Part shown: in pieces, positions 58,107-64,000 of the stretch
Numbering within the stretch: the stretch's first letter is position 1
How the letters are laid out: every line of letters starts with the position of its first letter
Origin: Begonia masoniana
Lineage: Eukaryota > Streptophyta > Magnoliopsida > Cucurbitales > Begoniaceae
Length of the DNA: 64,000 nucleotides
Assembly: GCA_022432975.1 (NCBI GenBank)
Contig: CM039504.1
Location: 3,817,459 to 3,881,458 of the forward strand
Reading direction: 5' to 3'
The notes under the pieces: generated by a model
What the model was told of the DNA's origin: nothing
The model's database searches: none
The model's input: only the letters and a program-made list of their open reading frames with translations
Made by a program: the position numbers and the translations under genes

Positions 58107-60297
58107 GGCCTAATCTTTCGAAGATTGTAATCAATCTTGCCCTTTCATGAGATAGAAAGAAAGGAAGAGGGAGGAGAGAGAAAGAGGGTAGACAGGGAAA
58201 ATAGCTTGTGTTCTGCGTTGGTGTGCTGCGTTCGTTTCATTTTTGAGTGGTTCAAAAAAATGGCCAGCCTTTAATTTTCTTTTTCTTTTTTTACTATTGA
58301 AAATTCTTGCAGTGGACGAAAAGGGATTTGGGAAGACTCTTCAATCGGAAAAGGTCTCAACGTAAATGGACAAATAATTGCTACAAACACTTAACACGTG
58401 GCCAACGCCCGCAGGATGCTATTTGTTATTATGGTAAATGTTGGACTTCTTCAATTCAGCTGTTAATGAAATTCACCGGACGAGAGGACCAAAGTGGTGG
58501 ATATTCTTCGAGCATATCCATCCACTGCCGCACCTAAAATTGAAATCCGGTGGATATTCATTGAATTATGGAACTTTGAGAAAATCAAATTCCGAAACTA
58601 CTTCAATAGATTGGCTACAAACAACAGAGCAATTACACAAGTGGCAAAAACAGCCACAATTTTACAGTATAGATGGACGAAGAAAAGATAGCCAATCCAA
58701 CAAGGGTTTTTAGTTAAACCTTAGTGATATAATAGCAGCTACCTCTTGACAGCCCTATCTGCAAATGCGCCAACACCAACGACCATTGAGTGTCCTAGGC
58801 CGGTGACACTAACCATAATGAGTTACCACAGCCTTAAATAACGACTCCTACAATATCAATCCACAAACTTATTGATAAGTGCACAAGCGAGCTCTACTAC
58901 TAAATGAAAAAGAGTTGCCGTAAAATCGATAATCCACATACCAAATGAGATAAACGAACTCACAAAAAACTGCGTGCTAGAATTTTTTTTTGGGTTACAG
59001 TAAGTAAATAAAAGGCAAAATGAACCATTTATTTGGATTGATCAATTCCTCTGCAACGAACATGTTAAACTATATTTTTAAATAAAAAATCATGAGTAAT
59101 TCAAAATTTATAGTTATTTTTGTTATTTCTTTCTGCAGGCGTAATACAACAACGATACCTATTCCCCAACTCAACGGCTTGGTTCCTTTCCAGCTGATAT
59201 GGTCTCCTACTAGAAATTACTGCTCTGACTATCTAACTGCTCTATCTTTCAACAACAATTACTTCTACTAAAATCTTTCAACGGGGTTTGAAGAACAATT
59301 ACGGCACTGACTAAAACAATTGATCTTCGATGAGTTGTCAGAATCTCTGCCAACTGATATAAGAGACAATGGCCAACTATAATTAAAACATCTTGGAACA
59401 ATTGTGCCAAAATTCGAAATATACTATCTGAAAACGGTGACAGATTCTTCAAGTTTGTTTGTTCCTCGAATCAATATTTGAAACCTTCAATCAGCTAAAG
59501 GAAATTAGCTCAGGCCAAGAGGGTAGAAAGAAAATGAAACTACGAAAGTTATACGTTAATTGCATCTAACTTAACCCAATCAGCATATTGTCGAAGGTAC
59601 GTTGTCTTTAAAAAGAGTCAATAAATACATCAATCACAGCTTTACGTAAAAAAAAAAGTTTATTCAACCAAATCAAATCCCATTTTGCCAAAAAGCACCA
59701 CCACAGCACAAACAACGCAATTGATGTTCAAAGATCATTTCGTTGGCCTGCAAATTGCTTAACTTTCTCCGCCACACAGTTGATGATGTTCAAGTTTAGC
59801 TAAATACTCAATTGATTTGGCAACGTTCCTGCAAAACTTCAATCTTGATAGTTTCTCGAGTATTGATCAAGAAACGTCTAATAAGATTTAACATCGTCAA
59901 AGTTCAAGGAGAAATTTGATCGGTCATAGTTCACCTCAAATTGACATAAAAATCGAATCTAGTCAATAATTTTCATTAAAAGCATAACCTTTTCTTTGTC
60001 GTGAAATAGTTTATGGATATCTACTGGAGAAACCAACGCATCTTGAAAAAAGATAAAGATGTCTTACATGTAATCATATTAAATGTGGGAGCATCTGAAT
60101 GCATAAGACTCACAAAGCAGAATAAAATGCCAGAATCTCAGTTCCCAAGTTCTTGTCGGCAACGTACAGCGCTGAAAACGCTACAGAGAATAGCGCATCA
60201 GAGACTCTAATTTATTGCCTTTCATCTTTCAGAAAACCAGGAGAAATAATCAGTTGAAAAAGAGCAAAATCACCTAATTATGAAATAGACGATTCTA
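58107..60297. other. Intergenic stretch, partly downstream of the snoRNA pair
   Basis: 58107-58250 is the DUF2358 5' flank. Frames at 58307-58713 (plus) are unrecognised. On the minus strand, 59585-59640 has a possible further C/D-like unit (TTGATGT ... TTCGACAATATGCTGA), too weak to call. Other snoRNAs of the same transcript could be hidden here. Confidence 0.4.
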
Positions 60298-60392
60298 AGG
60301 CTCAGAAGTTGTGATTTATGCTTGCATCAACAAGCTCAGCCATAATAGCAGAGCTTTCACAGTTTGATGGTACATTAATCATCATCACTGCC
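60298..60392 (-). ncRNA. Candidate box C/D snoRNA 2
   Basis: On the minus strand: terminal stem GGC, box C GTGATGA (60388-60382), D' CTGA (60339-60336), C'-like TTGATGC, box D CTGA (60305-60302), terminal stem GCC. Size about 95 nt. Such RNAs direct 2'-O-methylation of rRNA or snRNA. The guide stretches are ...CTCTGCTATTATGG before D' and ...AAATCACAACTT before D; I cannot name their target. It lies 77 nt downstream of a second unit on the same strand. Confidence 0.5.
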
Positions 60393-60469
60393 ATACACAC
60401 TAATCTCGATTCACGCAAGAAAATTTTCACATGCGAAAAAAGACGATAAATGCCACAATCGATATGGAA

Positions 60470-60545
60470 GCCTCAGAAAGCTAAATATGTAATACATCAA
60501 AGACAAGATGCTCAGATGGTACGGACAAATTTAAGCATCACAGGC
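60470..60545 (-). ncRNA. Candidate box C/D snoRNA 1
   Basis: On the minus strand: GCC(T) stem, box C GTGATGC (one mismatch to RTGATGA; 60541-60535), 19-nt spacer, D' CTGA, C' TGATGT, 16-nt spacer, box D CTGA (60476-60473), GGC stem; 76 nt, canonical spacing. The segment before D, TACATATTTAGCTTT, is complementary over about 11 nt to AAAGCTAAATA, which I recall as a conserved stretch in the 5' part of 25S rRNA. The target was not checked. Confidence 0.55.
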
Positions 60546-60730
60546 AACCGAGTTACATGGCGATGCAAAGCTCCGATTTACGAGCTCTATCAGAAGCATT
60601 TCATAGATAAGCAAAAGAATTACAAATTACAAACAAGAAGTAGAGCCGCAATAGGAGATCTATAACAAGGCTGCGACGGAAGACTACGAAAGAGATGAGA
60701 CAGAGATGAAAAAGAGTGATCTCTGTAATA

Positions 60731-60754
60731 TTATATAGCCTGAAGCCCTAATAG
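60731..60754 (-). promoter_or_regulatory. TATA box and telo-box-like element of the snoRNA unit
   Basis: On the minus strand TTAGGGCTTCA (60752-60742) is followed by TATATAA (60737-60731). A telo-box-like motif close to a TATA box is the usual promoter of plant snoRNA and ribosome-related genes. Transcription would start near 60700-60705, about 155 nt before snoRNA 1. Confidence 0.45.
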
Positions 60755-60872
60755 TAGTATTGATGGTAAATGACCAAAATGTTCTTTTGCATTTGCAATA
60801 TTAGCCATAACTAAAAAAGGTCAATTTTCATTGAAATAGACATTATTCATTGTTTCGTTTGATTTTTGGAAA

Positions 60873-62003
60873 GGGTAAATTTCAAAAAAAATCCTGAAGT
60901 ATGTGTATTTATAAAAAAAAACTCTCAAACAAAATGTCCTCGCAGTTAAAACTTTAAACTATTGAAAACTGTCAAAAAAGACCATAGTGAGGGGCCGATT
61001 TAAAATTGCGGCCCCCCCACATAAAATTTGCGTCTCCCCTATAATTTCAAATATTTTTTTAATTTTTTTTATAAATTAATATAAAAAATATCAAATCATA
61101 TTCAATTTACTTGAAATTTTTACCACATATTCATTACGTTATGAAAAGTTAATATAAAAAGTTTCATGATTTTTTAACACTTTTATACAAATTAGTGAAT
61201 TTTTATGCAAATTAGTGACCTATTTAACTTCAAAGGGTCATAACTTTTACTACGGGTATTCAATTGGGGCCGAAAATATATCAAATTGAAGCTTTTGCAA
61301 AGACCTAGACATTTCGCAGGGTTTACGTCTTTGCCAGCCTTTTTCAAGCCCAAAATTTATCGTTTAAAATCTCAAATTAACGTTTGAAGAAGAAATGAGA
61401 ATTTAATTTTTAAAAAATAACAAATTATATTCAATTTACTTAAACTTTTTACCACATGATCATGGGACGATAATGTAAAAATTTTCGTAATTTTATAACA
61501 CTTGTGCGATATATTGTAATTTTAACTACATTATTTAATAAAAATATTATATTAAATCATAAAAGGTATAAAAAATCACGCAATTTTTTACATAATCTTC
61601 CCATGATATGATAAACATATGGTATAAAATTTAAGTGAATTGAATATGATTTAGTATTTTTTTATTTATTTTAAAATCGACCCCACTATTTTCAGTGTGG
61701 CCCCCGAATTTTTATGTTTGGGGGGTTTATGCGCCCCCCTGCAATTTTCGGGGCTGCCCTCCGAATTTTTATGCAGCCCCCGGATGTTTATGCGGCCTCC
61801 CGTTTTTTAGATTCGGGGGGCCGAAATTTTAAATCGGCCCCCCCGAATCCAGTGTAATTTTGGATTCAGGGGGCTATCGATCCCACGTCGGGGTTTATTT
61901 TGACAGTTTTTCAAAACTTCAAGGTTTTGACTGCGAGGACTTTTAGTTTGAGTATTTTTTCGAGAAATACCCATACTTCTAGTTTTTTTTTTGGAATTTA
62001 CCC
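60873..62003. mobile_element. Mutator-like foldback element
   Basis: Ends GGGTAAATTTC and GGAATTTACCC are flanked by the perfect 9-bp duplication TTTTGGAAA (60864-60872 and 62004-62012). Terminal sequences, the GGGGGCC-rich zones (about 60990-61050 and 61680-61880) and the internal ACCACATATTCAT/AAAAAGTTTCATGATTTTTT block are homologous to the element at 15497-16660. No coding frame is recognised. Confidence 0.85.
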
Positions 62004-62109
62004 TTTTGGAAACTAAGAATCTACGCAAACTCCATCAAACTAGACATCAATCAGAAGCATTGTCACAAAGCAGTGGAGATAAAGCTGGACAATAATAGAG
62101 AAAGGCAAA

Positions 62110-63931
62110 TCAAGGCTTGAGCTTGGGCTTATGCTCAGGGGCGTGAGTGAACTCGAAATCAATGTGCACAAATGCGCGCTCCACCTGAGGAAGCTGCTCC
62201 AGCTTCTCTTGCAAAGTCTCCCCAATGTTATGCGCTTGGCTCAGCAGCATGTCCTCCGCCAAAACTATGTCTACTTCCACAAAGTAATGGCTTCCAAATG
62301 TGTACGCCCTCACCGTGTCTATCTTCTTTATCTCCTTGTCGTGGTTCCATATCAAGTACGTTATCTTCGCCAAGAAATCCGGCGGCGCCGTTCTTCCGAT
62401 CAGCGACGTCACGTTCTCCATTACCGTCCTTGCCCATGTGTTTATTGTGTAGAGTGCTATCTGCGAAGTTAACCCATCATCAACCCAGTCCTCAATATTA
62501 GTAAATTAGCTGATAAGTTTTTGTCTCAGCAGTTAGTCTTCTACTTACTATTATGGCGCCTGTGGGATCGATCCACCAGAAGTAATGGATGGACAGAACG
62601 GCGGCTCCTAGGCCGACTGAATTTGTGATGACGTCGAAAAAATGATCTTGAGCATAGGCTCTGACTATGTCGTTTCTAAATCTTTTGCAGTAGATCATTA
62701 GCACAAACTTCACGACCATGGCAAATAGCATAATCGCGATCATCCACTTCTCCTTCTCTCCATCTGTGCTGGGCTTAGACTGTGCCAAAAAAAATGAAAG
62801 CTTTTTTGAGATCCATATTCCATACCGCTCTTATAAATCATCCTACCAAGAATTCAAGAAGGTTTTGATCTAACCTTTGCAAGGAGTTGCCTAGCAGACT
62901 CCAACAGTATTTGTAACCCGAGAGTCGCCATTACTGATGCAAACACGATGATGCCCTGCATCTCCGTATATCTCGATTAACATTTAAACACATTCATTGC
63001 GAGAAAAATGCCTAAGAGGAGAAGGCTTACCACGGGCTGCATTCGATTTTTTCCGATTGGATAGTGATAGTGGTTTGGGTTTTTCATGGCGTTGGTGGTG
63101 AACCAGAGAATAAACCCTGATATGAGATCCAAGAAGGAATCTAAAGTTGAGGCTATGACAGCCAATGATCTACTCTCGACTGATGCATAAACTTTCGCCA
63201 CAAAAAGAACGATATTGGCTATGTTTGACGCGTGAATTGCTATCCTCTCGCTTCTCGCAAGCTGATTTATTTCGTCCTAAATATGATGAACAGTATGAAA
63301 GTGGAGAAGAACCGCACGAATGTTTAATTAAAAACCCACAGAAAAGAGAAGAAACCTCAGTTAGATTTCCAGGAAAAGACCCAGATTCATTCATGGTCTC
63401 CATCTCATCAAACCCTTGGAGGAGCATCTTTTGGTTCTTGTAATACTCAACGATCCTATATTGCTTACCTACAATCAACAAATAAAAATCGCACTCAGAA
63501 AAGGGATAAAAAGCTAAAATCTCAGGATCTAAAATGCATGACTTCCAGTAGAATATTATTGGGGATTGAAGAAACTGCATATCCAATGCAATCATTCTAC
63601 TTGAAGATAGAAGATGATCAACCAATTCTTGTGAGTACTAAAAGACTAGCGAGACAAGCTCAATAGTCAATAGTGAGCCAACCGCGTTACATGACGATCA
63701 TCGGAAAAATAACACAAACAGTAGTAACACGACGCTCGCATACTGAAAAGGCATGAACGCGAAGAATGTACGGACGAAGAAGGATAAAAGAATACGTGCG
63801 GGGCGAAGGAGGCGATGAAGACAGAATGGATAGGGACGATGGAGGTGATCGTCGCTGTTAAGCATGGGCGTTCGAAACTCGTCGAGGTTAAGCCTCCATG
63901 AAGATTCAGTTGTATTCTCGCTTTCGTCCAT
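62110..63931 (-). CDS. Metal tolerance protein (cation diffusion facilitator, Mn-type MTP9/10-like), six exons
   Basis: Exons 63931-63796, 63468-63356, 63276-63031, 62955-62875, 62779-62549 and 62460-62110 join in frame to 385 residues. CDF proteins export divalent cations from the cytosol in exchange for protons; the Mn-group carries two DxxxD sites. Seen here: [16 protein letters not shown] (DxxxD in helix 2), [20 protein letters not shown] (helix 5, DxxxN), [11 protein letters not shown] between helices, and a C-terminal domain with [20 protein letters not shown] and [14 protein letters not shown]. The first exon encodes the hydrophilic N-terminus [19 protein letters not shown]. The N-terminal block [20 protein letters not shown] matches plant MTP9/10. 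No defect; the left foldback element starts 98 bp past the stop. Confidence 0.92.
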
Positions 63932-64000
63932 TTTTTGGTCTCTCAGGCTCCGTCAATATGCAGTCGTCTTCTTCGTTTGAAAGCGAGGAAGAGGTTGCTT

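Noticed and set aside
59585..59640. Third C/D snoRNA on the minus strand
   Set aside because: A TTGATGT-like box and a CTGA are present, but box C is poor, no D'/C' pair is seen and no terminal stem closes it.
62110..62437. Long plus-strand frames overlapping the MTP last exon
   Set aside because: They are antisense frames of a high-GC exon; the minus frame has the CDF C-terminal domain.

Overview
This window is nuclear DNA of a flowering plant, most likely a eudicot. The genes have many introns with GT/AG borders, are plant-type families (type II metacaspase, ent-kaurene synthase-like, MYB-CC factor, cyclin B3, MTP transporter, mitochondrial bL20), and lie in AT-rich sequence packed with plant transposons. 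The species cannot be named from the sequence.

Layout, left to right: first exon of a WDR83-like WD40 gene (minus strand, runs off the left edge); a decayed TIC32-type short-chain dehydrogenase; about 4 kb of AT-rich sequence; a truncated PIP1 aquaporin; a possible Dof/CDF first exon; an intact two-exon type II metacaspase (7132-8756); a decayed Ty1/copia element (about 10165-14803) that itself carries a 465-bp palindromic insertion; a Mutator-like foldback element; a frameshifted DUF620 pseudogene; a 2.57-kb Mutator-like element with a captured gene; another foldback element; an intact MYB-CC gene (24082-25439, minus); a Cassandra-type TRIM with 5S rRNA-like LTRs; a non-autonomous hAT just upstream of the intact bL20m gene (31384-32551); a 14-exon ent-kaurene synthase-like gene (33916-38399); a 3.25-kb gag-only LTR element with a large internal inverted repeat; a decayed hAT transposon; a frameshifted ZIP transporter pseudogene; a tRNA-Ile relic; a 22-exon cyclin B3 gene (49076-55434); a foldback element inside 3' flanking DNA; a DUF2358 plastid-type gene (57213-58106, minus); two candidate box C/D snoRNAs behind a TATA/telo-box-like promoter (minus); a further foldback element; and an intact MTP cation-efflux gene (62110-63931, minus).

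The intact genes are ordinary, independent plant loci and I see no gene cluster. The unusual content is in the repeats and RNA genes: five elements with GGG...CCC ends and 9-bp target duplications, four of them sharing one internal motif; an LTR-flanked element whose interior is an 879-bp inverted repeat; a TG...CA palindrome with two divergent tRNA-like promoter heads; a snoRNA pair; and a splice-junction change in the kaurene synthase-like gene that shortens its second metal-binding motif by one residue. All exon joins were made by hand from splice sites, reading frame and family memory. No alignment or search was run.
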